NCBI GenBank assembly: GCA_905147135.1
Contig: LR990055.1
Coordinates: 1,736,001 to 1,800,000 of the forward strand
Direction: 5' to 3'
DNA length: 64,000 nucleotides
Source of the DNA: Blastobasis lacticolella
Taxonomy: Eukaryota > Arthropoda > Insecta > Lepidoptera > Blastobasidae
In this document: positions 54,889-64,000 of the stretch, one piece after another
Layout of the letters: each line of letters starts with the position of its first letter
Position numbering within the stretch: position 1 is the stretch's first letter
Position numbers and translations under genes: made by a program
The notes under the pieces: generated by a model
Database searches by the model: none
Told to the model about the DNA's origin: nothing
Seen by the model: only the letters and a program-made list of their open reading frames with translations

Positions 54889-55372
54889 TAAGGGTATGTT
54901 CCGGGTTTCCTACCGCGTAACTTTGTTGACGAGTAGCCCGATATTTAGACGCAGTTAAATGCATCATGGTCACGGGACGACTGGAGAGCTGCGAGCGTCG
55001 GACGGTTTTGTCTAAAGATAAAGCGGCCGAAGTCGATCTACCCGCTTTCTACAAAGGTCATCATTCATCATTACAGCCCATCAACAGTCCACTGCAGGAC
55101 TTAGGGCCTCTCCCACGAAAGGGGAGGTTATTGCCATAATCTCCACGCTCGGCAGGCGGGTTGGAGATCGCAGTGTTGTAAATATAACAATGGAAAACGC
55201 TGCTGCCCATTTTCCAGCCTACAGAGACTCTAGATCTTTGGTCTTGAAAACAGTAGTCGCCTTGTACGACACCCACGAGTGTAAGGGGTTGGTGCTTTTC
55301 TACTCTGCCGGACACCACACGGCCAAAGGTCTACAAAGGTACGCGGTAGGAAACCCGAAACATACCCTTAAA
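54889..55372. mobile_element. TIR element N, interrupted by SINE-C
   Basis: Terminal inverted repeats of about 37 bp: AAGGGTATGTTCCGGGTTTC..CCGCG.AACTTTGT at the left and its reverse complement ending 55370. The outer bases read TTTAAGGG and CCCTTAAAA, compatible with a TTAA target. A reverse-strand SINE-C splits it at 55059-55329. Confidence 0.72.
55048..55340 (-). mobile_element. SINE-C with 11-bp target duplication, nested in element N
   Basis: Full-length reverse-strand SINE-C (55059-55329), from the tail-end CATCATTCATCATTACAGCC to the head CTGCCGGACACCACACGGCC. TCTACAAAGGT is present on both sides (55048-55058, 55330-55340). This shows that the family retroposes and that this insertion is later than element N. 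Confidence 0.9.
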
Positions 55373-56785
55373 ATGAGCTTATAATCTTTTTGCAAAAGAG
55401 CGTCCACGCAGCCACCGTGTAGAGTACGCCCTATTAAGGTGGAACTATTAGTTTATAACGTCTGAACGTAAGTTTTTCATGAAACGTGAGAGAAATGTCG
55501 TGTACAAATACGCTAATAAGCTAGAATTTTCATAGATGGCGCTCTGAAACATTATTTGTAGTTGTATTTATTGTCTAAAAACAAATTAAACAGCATTAAA
55601 AGGAAGGTCAGTTATTATTTGCTAAAGTGCAACCATTCTAATCTAAAGTTGAGCTTCAAGGAGCATTAACTTTCGAAAACCTCGTTCTTGCATTAAAATT
55701 GCATTTAAAATAAATTAAGATAAATACTTCAATATCATACAGCCAAAAGAATAAACTAAATAATAATGTTTTATTCCGTAGATCGCGCTATTTATGGCAA
55801 TTGTTGTAGAAACTAGATAGTCTGACTAGATTTTTTTTTGAAAACAGCTTATTTATTGCGACGTTGCCGTGATTTGAATGAAAATATTTTAGTCGAAGTG
55901 AAGTGAAGTAAGTCCTTATGTAGATTACGACCTTACGACATCCATTTCTAGATATAGGAAACACAGATAATCAGAGCTGAAAAGTCCAGGAAAATGGTTT
56001 CCGCTCTAAATAATAGCTAAGTATTATTTCAGGTATGGGTATTAGCAACTGAGGGTAGGTAAAAAAAAGGAAAATTAGAATTTAACAATTTAGTGATAAT
56101 AATGGAAAAAATATAAACTCGATTATGCCAAAGAATGTATTTAACTTATACCGAAAGTGTTTTATTGGAATTTAATAAAACATTCAGATTATTCCAAATA
56201 TATATTCTGATAACTTTAAAACATCTGGCTACGGTCCATAGTTTGTTAATGGTACCTATAAAAAGAAGTGCATAATACAAAAAATGCAAAAAATAAAAAT
56301 TGTCATCAACGTGGATTCGATCCCTCGATTTCGCCTAAAAAGCCCATCATACATATACGCTGTGTTATCTGATCATATTTAAGCGCGGCGAAGTTGGCTA
56401 CTACAAGGAATACGGAAATACTGTAAGCATATGTGAGTAAATATGTCAAAATGATATGAAGAAATCAAGAAACATTCCATCAACATTCACGGATCATTTT
56501 CGTATAAAGTATTGTTCAATTTTTGTTTCGATAGTTCAAAATTAATATAAAGTGTGTGCATAATATAATATATGATGTAAGACGGGAATGCAGGGCGACG
56601 TAGTAACAGACAGCCAGGTATTGGAAACAGTGTATATTTTAGAAAGAATCGTGGTCCGGGAATCCGTCCGTCCGATAGAGTTTATACAAAGTACTAAATA
56701 TGGGGCACTAAAATACTAGATTGGAGGTGACCTAGGTAAGAGTGGCGCGAATTCGACTGCTTTTAGTAAAAGGAATACTGGTGGT
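55373..56785. other. AT-rich intergenic sequence
   Basis: No gene or shared repeat seen. Confidence 0.35.
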
Positions 56786-57030
56786 GAATACTGCCGTACA
56801 AATTGAAAATGCAGTGAGTGCATTTTTTCACTTTTGGGTTTCATCTATTTTCGGAATCCAGGAAACGAAATCTACTCGAATCAGAGACCCGTTTTTTGAT
56901 ACCTATTCTGTTCTTTTTGTCAAAACAAAATTTGTTACAAAATAATAACAAACCTGTACTACAAACACGTTTTTCTCAAAACTAGATAAATGCACTCACT
57001 GCATTTTAATTTTGTCCGGCAGAATAGTCG
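56786..57030. mobile_element. Foldback MITE with TGCAGTGAGTGCATTT arms
   Basis: The left arm 56786-56825 (GAATACTGCCGTACAAATTG, AAATGCAGTGAGTGCATTT) and right arm 56988-57030 (AAATGCACTCACTGCATTTT, TTTGTCCGGCAGAATAG) are inverted repeats. The centre is AT-rich and non-coding. Confidence 0.65.
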
Positions 57031-58714
57031 TCAAACGTAGCCGCGAACTATATGTTGAAAAGCGGGCGCCAAAATCGATATTCGGGCGCCCAGCGTTGAC
57101 GTCAAAGTGACATTGGACAGTGACAGAACCACTGTCGGGTCCATAGACCATGAACTGTATATGGTCGGGTCACACTGGCCAATGACCACTTGTCATACCT
57201 GGAACGTTCCAGTCTCCGCTAGGAGTATTTTTTTTTTCCGCATGGTACCAGTCAAGTGACTAGCTCGAGTCGACGATGCCATTGTATTTATATGTATTGA
57301 TTGTATATTGACATTCATAAGTGCTGTAAATCCCAAACTGAATAAAAAATATTTGATTTGATTTGATTGATTTGATAGCGCGATGTAGAATTTGGGTCAG
57401 CGCCATCTAGGGGCCCTCGGCGGTACTATGCGTACTACGTTATTTGGGTGCGTGGTGTTACAAAGATAATAATATATAAACATAAAGACAATTTAAAAAA
57501 ACCTAGATTTTTGCAAAAGTGGCGCTATCTGGCGATCTCTGAGCTTTGGGGAACTTCAGTGTTCCACCTTAAGTACAAAATACTGCAATAGGTTATCTAC
57601 TATCTAGACGATTATATCTACAACAAACATACCAAAAATATGGATTGATATTATCAAATTCAAATGCAGAAAAAGATTTCGTAATGGTTCAACACACTTA
57701 ACTACGATGAAACTGACCAGTTCCTAGTAATTCTATCATAGTTTGTGGTACTTTTCTCAATATGCAATTAACTAATCTTAGTTTACTTTTAACCAGTAAT
57801 GTTAATTTAATTACAATTGGTTGGTAGATTTGTAATAGGTATATTATGTAAGACTATCATAATTTTGCATTACCTACTGATAATGTACGGTGGATATGGA
57901 GGCCTGGAGACCTGAAGTACAGATTTATTACCTAGCATAGGCTTCAGTCTCCGTTTACACATAATTCGATGTACATTGTAATTCCTGTAAGTTATATTTT
58001 TACATATGTGGAGAAAATAAATAGGTATTAAATTAATTAATATTTGAATATTTTTTTTATTATACATTAATAGCATCAACTAGGTAAGTAAATTAAATCA
58101 TCAGGTAACACTAAACTAATATTTGAAATAAATTGAATAACTCCAAAAAGACCACCTACGCTCTGTGATTAATTATAGTGAATGCATAATTATAAATTCT
58201 TTAGCAATATGTGTTCCTTGTTACTAACTGATTGGTACTGTTATGTTTTATGAGCAAAGTGTTTATCTATATATCTATCTATCTATCCCCAGGCGGACCA
58301 CTAAAAAACCCATGCGGCCCTTTTTGGTCCAGGATCTATAGTCATATTTAAAACGAGCTCTATACAATTATTAAAGCATTCTTCGAAGAAAATGGCATAC
58401 TTATAGATTTGACAATAAGTTAGAAAATATTATAATATGTTTAAGAAAAAGATAGGTATTATATTATGATAGTAATGAAGACATTAGCTAACGACATACT
58501 TTGTTAATTGTTAAAATCACGCATGCTAATTGAGTACAGTATAAAAGTAGACTTAAATTGTTTTTACGCTCATTTAGTGTAAGTCCGTCTTCCAGACATA
58601 GCATATTTATAGCACTATTAGTAAATTGGCTTTTACACTTTCTGCGTGAACACAGTAAACCAGAGCTTTTTGAGCATAAAATATTAGTGATAATTGTCCA
58701 AAAAATCCAACAAA
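57031..58714. other. Region 5' of the homeobox gene
   Basis: Contains a retroposon-like tail (57285-57376) ending in TTTGATTTGATTTGATTGATTTGA repeats, and an ATCT microsatellite at 58265-58287. The promoter of the homeobox gene should be in the last kilobase; I see no convincing TATA or initiator. Confidence 0.4.
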
Positions 58715-61700
58715 ATGTATGAAGCAAACATGAATGTGCCAAAGGAATTTCACGAGGAGTTTGTATCCAGAATGAAGGAAGACCACCATATGCCAGAATT
58801 TTCTCCTGTATCTTCACCAACAATGTCGTTTAGTGACTGCGCAATGGACGATGAAGAATATGACAGTGATAGGTCAAGCACTTCTGACTTAGAAGAAGAT
58901 GACAGAAACCACGATGAAAGTGAAAAGTTAGAGGTTAGTATTTTTATTTTTTTATACTAATTTGGCAATCAAGCTTACGGCCTGCCTGATGGAAAGCAGT
59001 CACCGCAGCCTATGGACGTTTACAATAGCAGGAGCATCACCCACGTGGTATCACCCACGTGGTGCCGACGCCGTAAAAACCTTTTCGCTCCTTTCTTGAA
59101 GAAATCCATGTTGAAGGAAACCCTCTCCATGTAGTTCATTCCACAACCTTAATGTACGTGAGAGAAAGTTCCTAATTTTCACGACCTATTTGGCTCCAAG
59201 GTCTCAGACCTTGTAGGTGGCAGATGAACTCCCTGTCGGTGGAGGCCCATTGCACTTCTCCATGGCACGGCTATTTTTGGCGCATTTTTTGATTAATATT
59301 TTTTGTCATTCTTTTTTTATTTTTGTCTTTTATGTTTTGTACGTTTGTGTCTTGGAAGTACGCTTTTTGCCCGCGACTTTGCGAAATTTGTTTACTATGT
59401 TCCGGATCCATTCCCATGGAAACCACACTGAATTTTGGTGCAAACTATAGCCTATGTTATGACATAGTAATTTTCTAAGTGATTTTTTTGTTAATCGTTT
59501 ACCTAAGTAGTCTTAATTACCAACATACAATCAAATATTTTTCTTTTAAAGTACCTATACTTACATGTATACGGAATAAAGCATTTCCTATAAAAAAAAT
59601 TTAATGGTGTGTTTACAATTTTAACAGTATATAGTTCAAATTGTAGTTATTCTGCACGTGGTATTATTCGACCTTGACTTTAAAAAATAAAAATATTTCA
59701 CCAATGCTCAAACTTTATATATATTTGAATGAAAACAATATTTAATTTATAATCTACAATATTTTCAATCTGTCATTTTGTGTATGTGTTATTTTGCAAA
59801 TCTTACAACTTAGAGTTAAAAGTGCTGATCTACAGTCGTTAATAACGTTTCAAGAACGTGGTATTATCTGGTTAATTACCCACCGACGAAAAAAGGGGGT
59901 GTTCTAATTTAGTTGTGTGTATCTGTGGCATCGTAGCACCCGAATGTATGGGCCGATTTAAATGCGGTTTTCTCTATTTTAAAGCCAGTCTAATCGAGAT
60001 GGTTCTTAGCTTTATTTCATTAAAATCGGTTCGGAATTTTAGAAAATATTTGAGAATATGTAAAATTGGTCGGGGTTATCAGCTTTTTGCACGCGACTTC
60101 GACCGCATAAATTCGGTTAAAAAATTATAATTTTTCACCAAAGCTCAAACTTTATATATATTTGAATGAAAACAGTATTTAATTAATAATCTACAATATT
60201 TTCAATCTGGCATTTTGTGTATGTGTTATTTTACAAATCTTACAACTTACGAGTTAAAAGTACTTATCTACAGCCAAGTTTCAAGAGCGTGGTATTATCC
60301 GGTCTTACGTATTTAATTAACCACCGACGAAAAACAAGGGGGGTGTTATAATTTTTACATGTGTATCTTTGGCTTTCTGTATCTGTCTGTGGTATCGTAG
60401 CTCCCGAACGGATCGACCGATTGAGAAGGATTTTTTTTATTTTAAAGCCAGTTTAATCGCGATGGTTCTTAGCTTTATTTCATTAAAATCGGTTCTGTAG
60501 TTTAGAAAATATTTGAGAATGTGTAAACTTGGTTGGGGTTAACCGACTTTTTCTGTCGGTTAGGTTATTTTCTTATTATGTACAGGTATCAGCCATAAAT
60601 AAAGGACATCGGCTATTTTTGGCTTTGCATTTACTCATACGCGCGCGAAAGAGATCACGCTCTACGAAGCCAAAACCTGGTATTGCAAACGTCCATAGGC
60701 TGCGGTGACTGCTCACCATCGGGCAGGCCGTAAGCTTGTTTGCCACCTTAGTGGTATAAAAAAGAGAAAAGAAAACAAAGCCGAACTAACCGATGAGCAT
60801 TATTTACGCCCGATACCTGTATATGTATGTATAACTACGTCAATCACCGTCAGTGTCCACATTTCGGTCCCGATTGTATCAAAGTATTATGATTATAGCA
60901 AAACAATCTAACCGTACACTTTCATCACACATATCGGGTTTGTTAGTACCGTTAGAATTGTTCATTATCACAACCCATAACAGTCCACTGCAGGACTTAG
61001 GGCCTCGTCCACGAAAGGAGAGGTGCCATAATCTCCACGCTTGGCAGAGGGGTTAAAGATCGCAGTGTTATAAAAATAACTATGGAAAACGTTAGAATTG
61101 TTAATAACCCGATAATATGAGCGATGAAAGTGTAGTGAATAATCACGAAAGTTTTAAAACCTAACCTAGTCTTAAAACGTAACAGGGTTAGTTTTTGGGA
61201 CATTTAATTAATATAAGATATTATTGTAATAAAAGTTTTTTTTGTCATAGAATGCTGAATCGAGTGAATCAGGTACGGAACTAGAGCAGAGTGTTTCAGG
61301 TGTAAGTAGGTAAAATAATTTATTTACTCGGATATACGGGCTGTTACATAATATATGTATGAAGCCGTGAACCGGATGGAGTGCTAAATGTATGAAAACG
61401 ATAGGTACAAAATTTTCACGTACGACAGAAGTAATTGTACCTGCCATTTTAATATGTTTAGCACTCCATCCAGTTCACAGCTTCATACATATATTATGTA
61501 ACACCCTGTATACTTTACACTATTTATTTTATATTCTTTACTACTTGTACTACATTCACACTATTTATAACACTTTTTATTTTTTCCTAGGACACCGAAA
61601 TTAATAAACGAACTGTTGAATCAGAATCGGAACCCAGGTTTTCTGAGATCTCCTACACCACGGCTGTGTTTAATGACGAAAATAATAATATAAATGATGA

Positions 61701-62685
61701 AGAGCCCTGTATGCCTATGTTTGGTCTCAATTTTATAAATATTGACGGAAATACTTTCTATGCAAGGATACGAATAGGAGGCAATGAACACAAAGATTTA
61801 GATCAACAACTTACGACCACTAATAAAGCAAGAAGCTTTGTACCCTTGCAATTTATTTTAGATTCACTATTCACCACGAAAAAAGTAAGCCGTAATTCGG
61901 ATCGAGCCAACTCATTACATACTACATTAACAGCAAACACAACTGAAGAGTTAAAGTCCTTGCCAGACTATAGCCAAGCTATTGAGGAAGTTAACAAATC
62001 AAGTGCAGATAATCCTCCAAATATCACGTCTATGAGAGTACCACAGAATGGTGAGCCAGTACCTGAACCATCTACTATAACTTTGAAATCAAATTCTTGC
62101 GAACCAGTGACAAAATTACGTGCAAGAACATTTCCAGAAAATCCAGTAGCTGGACCTTCAATAACTAATTCTGTACCTGTAAAAGATGGAACACAAGGAA
62201 CAACCATAAGATCTATGCGCAGAAAGAAACGTAATCGAACTGCATTTACAACGTCGCAGTTAGAAAAGCTAGAGGCTGAGTACTCGAAATGTCATTATAT
62301 TGATCGCCCTACAAGGATTAAACTTGCTAACACGCTGTCTTTGAATGAGAAAGCCATAAAAGTTTGGTATCAGAATCGTCGGATGAAGGACAAGAGAGAT
62401 AGCGATGACGAAGTTAATAAGGATTTTGAGAATATTGGGAAAATTACACCACAATTAAATGATAACCAGCCTTCAATCTCCAAGTACAATTTAAAGTCAT
62501 CTGAGCAAATATCAATGGCTTCCAAACCTCAAACAACTGAGTTATTAGTTCCTCCTTCTTCGTGTGTGTCATACCTTAATCCAAAAATTCAGCCTCAAGT
62601 CATGCCTTGTCATCAAATGCCACACACTCGAACTTTTCATCAGCCAAACATTCAACAAATTCATATGAACTGTGAAGTACGATAA
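58715..62685 (+). CDS. Shx: Divergent Hox3/zen-type homeobox gene (Shx-like), three exons
   Basis: Proposed exons: 58715-58933 (73 codons), 61251-61301 (17 codons) and 61591-62685 (364 codons plus stop), giving 454 residues. All junctions are in phase 0 with GT/AG ends: donor GAG|GTTAGT; TTTGTCATAG| acceptor; GGT|GTAAGT; TTTTTTCCTAG|GAC. Exon 1 encodes an acidic, serine-rich N-terminus (DDEEYDSDRSSTSDLEEDD). The homeodomain is at 62224-62403 and keeps L16, I45, W48, Q50, N51, R53 and K55 with a basic N-terminal arm, but has Y49 for the usual F and Y20 for F. Q50/N51 imply TAAT-type DNA recognition. No YPWM hexapeptide is evident. The divergence, together with lepidopteran context, favours a Shx gene (Hox3/zen-derived duplicates used in extra-embryonic tissue) over zen itself; the paralogue letter cannot be assigned. 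The C-terminus is Ser/Pro/Gln-rich. The start ATG at 58715 is the first in its frame. Confidence 0.8.
58962..59270 (-). mobile_element. Retroposon fragment in intron 1
   Basis: Related to repeat E (GCCTGCCTGATGGAAAGCAG, CCGCAGCCTATGGACG), with a longer body in this copy (CCTCTCCATGTAGTTCATTCC) and CACCCACGTGGTATCACCCACGTGGT as a short direct repeat. No intact frame. Confidence 0.5.
59697..60565. repeat. Tandem duplication of about 435 bp in intron 1, carrying repeat H
   Basis: 59697-60130 and 60132-60565 share, in order, CTCAAACTTTATATATATTT, ACAATATTTTCAATCTG.CAT, GTGTATGTGTTATTTT, GTGGTATTATC.GG and a full repeat H (GTAGC.CCCGAA ... CGACTTTT). Repeat H was therefore present before the duplication. 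Confidence 0.8.
60680..60775 (+). repeat. Repeat E-like scrap in intron 1
   Basis: CCATAGGCTGCGGTGACTGC, CATCGGGCAGGCCGTAAGC; the reverse of the start of 58962-59270. Confidence 0.5.
60913..61140. mobile_element. Element L in intron 1, split by SINE-C
   Basis: The outer ends GTACACTTTCATCACACATA and GAGCGATGAAAGTGTAGTG are inverted, as in the copies upstream of the SDR genes. GTTAGAATTGTT at 60951-60962 and 61091-61102 is the target duplication of the inserted SINE. Confidence 0.7.
60963..61090 (-). mobile_element. SINE-C fragment inserted in element L, intron 1
   Basis: ATCACAACCCATAACAGTCC through GATCGCAGTGTTATAAAAAT to ATGGAAAAC; 5'-truncated (head missing), flanked by the 12-bp duplication GTTAGAATTGTT. 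Truncation plus target duplication is the usual signature of LINE-machinery insertion. Confidence 0.85.
61331..61512. mobile_element. Foldback MITE M filling intron 2
   Basis: Inverted ends of about 55 bp: GTTACATAATATATGTATGA, AGCCGTGAACCGGATGGAGT, then GCTAAA at the left; the reverse complement (TTTAGCACTCCATCCAGTTC ... ATTATGTAACACCCTG) at the right. TA on both outer sides suggests a Tc1/mariner-type target. It occupies 182 of the 289 bp of intron 2. Confidence 0.78.
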
Positions 62686-62892
62686 TGAAAGCACCGTTCA
62701 ATTTTGGAAAGTTTAAGTTCAAATGCACATAATTCATATGCATCATATATTAATCATAGATACTACCTTTTCGTCCCAAAATTCACTTACGCTATTTGCT
62801 GTAGCCCATGTAAACAATTTATAAATTACTTTTCAATCAAATTCAAAAATTGTAAGCTCGGCAGCAGGAGTTTTATCTTGTTTGTCCTATTA
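62686..62892 (+). other. Probable 3' UTR of the homeobox gene
   Basis: Follows the TAA stop directly and is AT-rich. No clear AATAAA polyadenylation signal is visible before the LINE fragment begins. Confidence 0.35.
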
Positions 62893-63350
62893 GTGCCCCG
62901 GTTACCATTTGGACGTCACATGCGTAGATACTCTAGCGGCGTCTCATATTGGCGCTACTTCAGTGAGGCCAGGCGCGGCGGCTGCATCTGCTGAGACCTT
63001 GAAACGCCGTATATATGCAAATATCGCTGATAATTGCGTATTTTCGGTGTTTGCCGTGGAAACTTTGGGGTCGTGGGACCCTGAAGCTAAAACGCTATTC
63101 GCTGCCATCCTGAAATGAGACTGGACTGCCCATGTTGCCCGAACGCCGTCTGATCTGTGGGCGAAACGTATTACCGAATGGGTCCCACCAAACGCAAAAA
63201 GACGACGTGGTAGGCCTCAAAAAATATGGCACGACAAATTAGCGGCGTATACAAAAGAGTGGAGAGCTGGCAACAAATAGGTCTATGTAGAAAAATGGAA
63301 GAGAGAGGCCTTTGCCGTGCAGTGGGACTGTGGGACACCGACGGCGCCTA
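62893..63350 (+). pseudogene. LINE polymerase C-terminal fragment
   Basis: A frame from about 62909 reads VTCVDTLAASHI, GAAAASAETLKRRIYANIADN, FAVETLGSWDPEAKTLF, the widespread C-terminal region of non-LTR retrotransposon polymerases. After a stop near 63116 another piece reads WAKRITEWVP, RRRGRPQKIWHDKL, WKREAF, typical of RTE-type ends. These are two related scraps joined; neither is intact. Confidence 0.65.
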
Positions 63351-63420
63351 ATAAAAAAACAAAATATATTTAAAAGTCACCATGGAAATAACTAGAGTTA
63401 GAGCTAGTTAGAGCCGTGGA

Positions 63421-63740
63421 AGTTGGACAGACCTTTGGTGTGGGTCAGTACTTGAACTACTGTCCAGAACACTGGCCATGTACAAGCTGGAGCGGCGGCG
63501 GAATCCGCTAAAACCCTCAAAAGGCTCAAATCTCAACATCAACATCGGTTATTTGTTTGAGTCTTTAGGGGTAGAAACACTAAGTCCGTGGGGACAAGGA
63601 GCACATAGTATTTTTAAAGATTTTTCAAGGCATCGAGATAAATTGTGACCAAAATGCTGACCTCTGTCTGGTACAGCGTTTAAGCATTGCCATTCAACGT
63701 GGCAATGCCTCCATCATTTTGGGCACGCACGTTGTCTAAT
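63421..63740 (+). pseudogene. Second LINE C-terminal fragment
   Basis: Shifting frames show LFESLGVETLSPWGQGAHSIFKDFSRH, then VQRLSIAIQRGNASIILGTH. It is the same polymerase region as 62909-63116 but from a different copy, with frameshifts and stops. Confidence 0.6.
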
Positions 63741-64000
63741 GGCAGCGGTTCCTTAGTTCTATTTAGTTTAATGGCGTTCGCCGGCGAACGCCATTTATCG
63801 TATACTGCGCTGTAGTCCCATGTGGAAATATCCCCAACTTCTTCCACCACACTACAAACCGCACTCATCAATACTCAATTGCCGTTTTGATTTACTTTCA
63901 TGGACCCAGGCCTCATTGCCTATCCAGTTTGGAGGTCTGGAAATTTGCATTTCAGATTTATCTTAATCTGCCTTTATGTCCTTCGTATATAGCACACACC
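63741..64000. other. Intergenic, no feature recognised
   Basis: Includes a palindromic ATGGCGTTCGCCGGCGAACGCCAT at about 63771-63794. No gene called. Confidence 0.35.

Noticed and set aside
55433..57573. Distant inverted pair TTAAGGTGGAAC / GTTCCACCTTAA
   Set aside because: Only about 12 bp over a 2-kb span, with no other element structure; it could be chance in AT-rich DNA.
58694..58714. Upstream in-frame extension of homeobox exon 1
   Set aside because: The seven extra codons have no ATG; the first ATG in frame is at 58715.
1..64000. CRISPR arrays, bacterial operons, integrons or phage
   Set aside because: Introns, tRNA-derived SINEs and a homeobox gene make this a eukaryotic nuclear sequence; no regularly spaced short repeats with unique spacers were seen.
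1..64000. Hox-cluster microRNAs such as miR-10 or miR-993
   Set aside because: I looked for the mature sequences I know by eye on both strands and saw none; a covariance-model search would be needed to exclude divergent forms.

Overview
This window looks like a moth or butterfly (Lepidoptera) chromosome segment. It is AT-rich, eukaryotic and dominated by small interspersed repeats. Host coding content is low: one three-exon homeobox gene on the + strand (58715-62685) and three intronless short-chain dehydrogenase/reductase (SDR) genes (two - strand copies at 30143-30901 and 36305-37063, and a divergent + strand paralogue at 38761-39519). The homeodomain keeps W48, Q50, N51 and R53 but is otherwise very divergent. 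It fits best with the Hox3/zen-derived special homeobox (Shx) genes of Lepidoptera, so the window may lie in the expanded Hox3 interval of the Hox cluster; that placement is inference.

Layout. 1-29 kb is intergenic, with three abundant SINE-like families. I call them SINE-A (class II tRNA-like head, tail AAGATGATTA), SINE-B (tRNA-like head with TGGTTCAGTGGT) and SINE-C (ending in TGA repeats). They sit among foldback MITEs and fragments of LINE 3' and 5' ends. 29.3-38.6 kb is a segmental duplication: two SDR copies with more than 2 kb of shared flank, separated by a decayed, 5'-truncated Ty3/gypsy element. 38.7-39.5 kb is the third SDR, divergent from the second. 40-47 kb holds nested SINEs and three local tandem duplications. 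One of these (44.4-46.0 kb) carries a different mobile element in each half, so each half is the other's empty site. 47.7-52 kb is a non-LTR retrotransposon with a complete PHD-finger ORF1 and an RT ORF2 that lacks most of its endonuclease. 52-58 kb is mostly repeats and AT-rich sequence. 58.7-62.7 kb is the homeobox gene, whose introns are largely mobile elements. 62.9-63.7 kb has two decayed fragments of one LINE ORF family.

Function. The SDRs are probably soluble NADP(H)-dependent carbonyl/alcohol oxidoreductases of unknown substrate. The homeobox protein is probably a DNA-binding regulator; Shx genes elsewhere act in early embryonic and extra-embryonic tissue. Nothing in the sequence links the SDRs to the homeobox gene beyond proximity. 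Repeat family letters (A, B, C and so on) are local labels made by comparing copies within this window.
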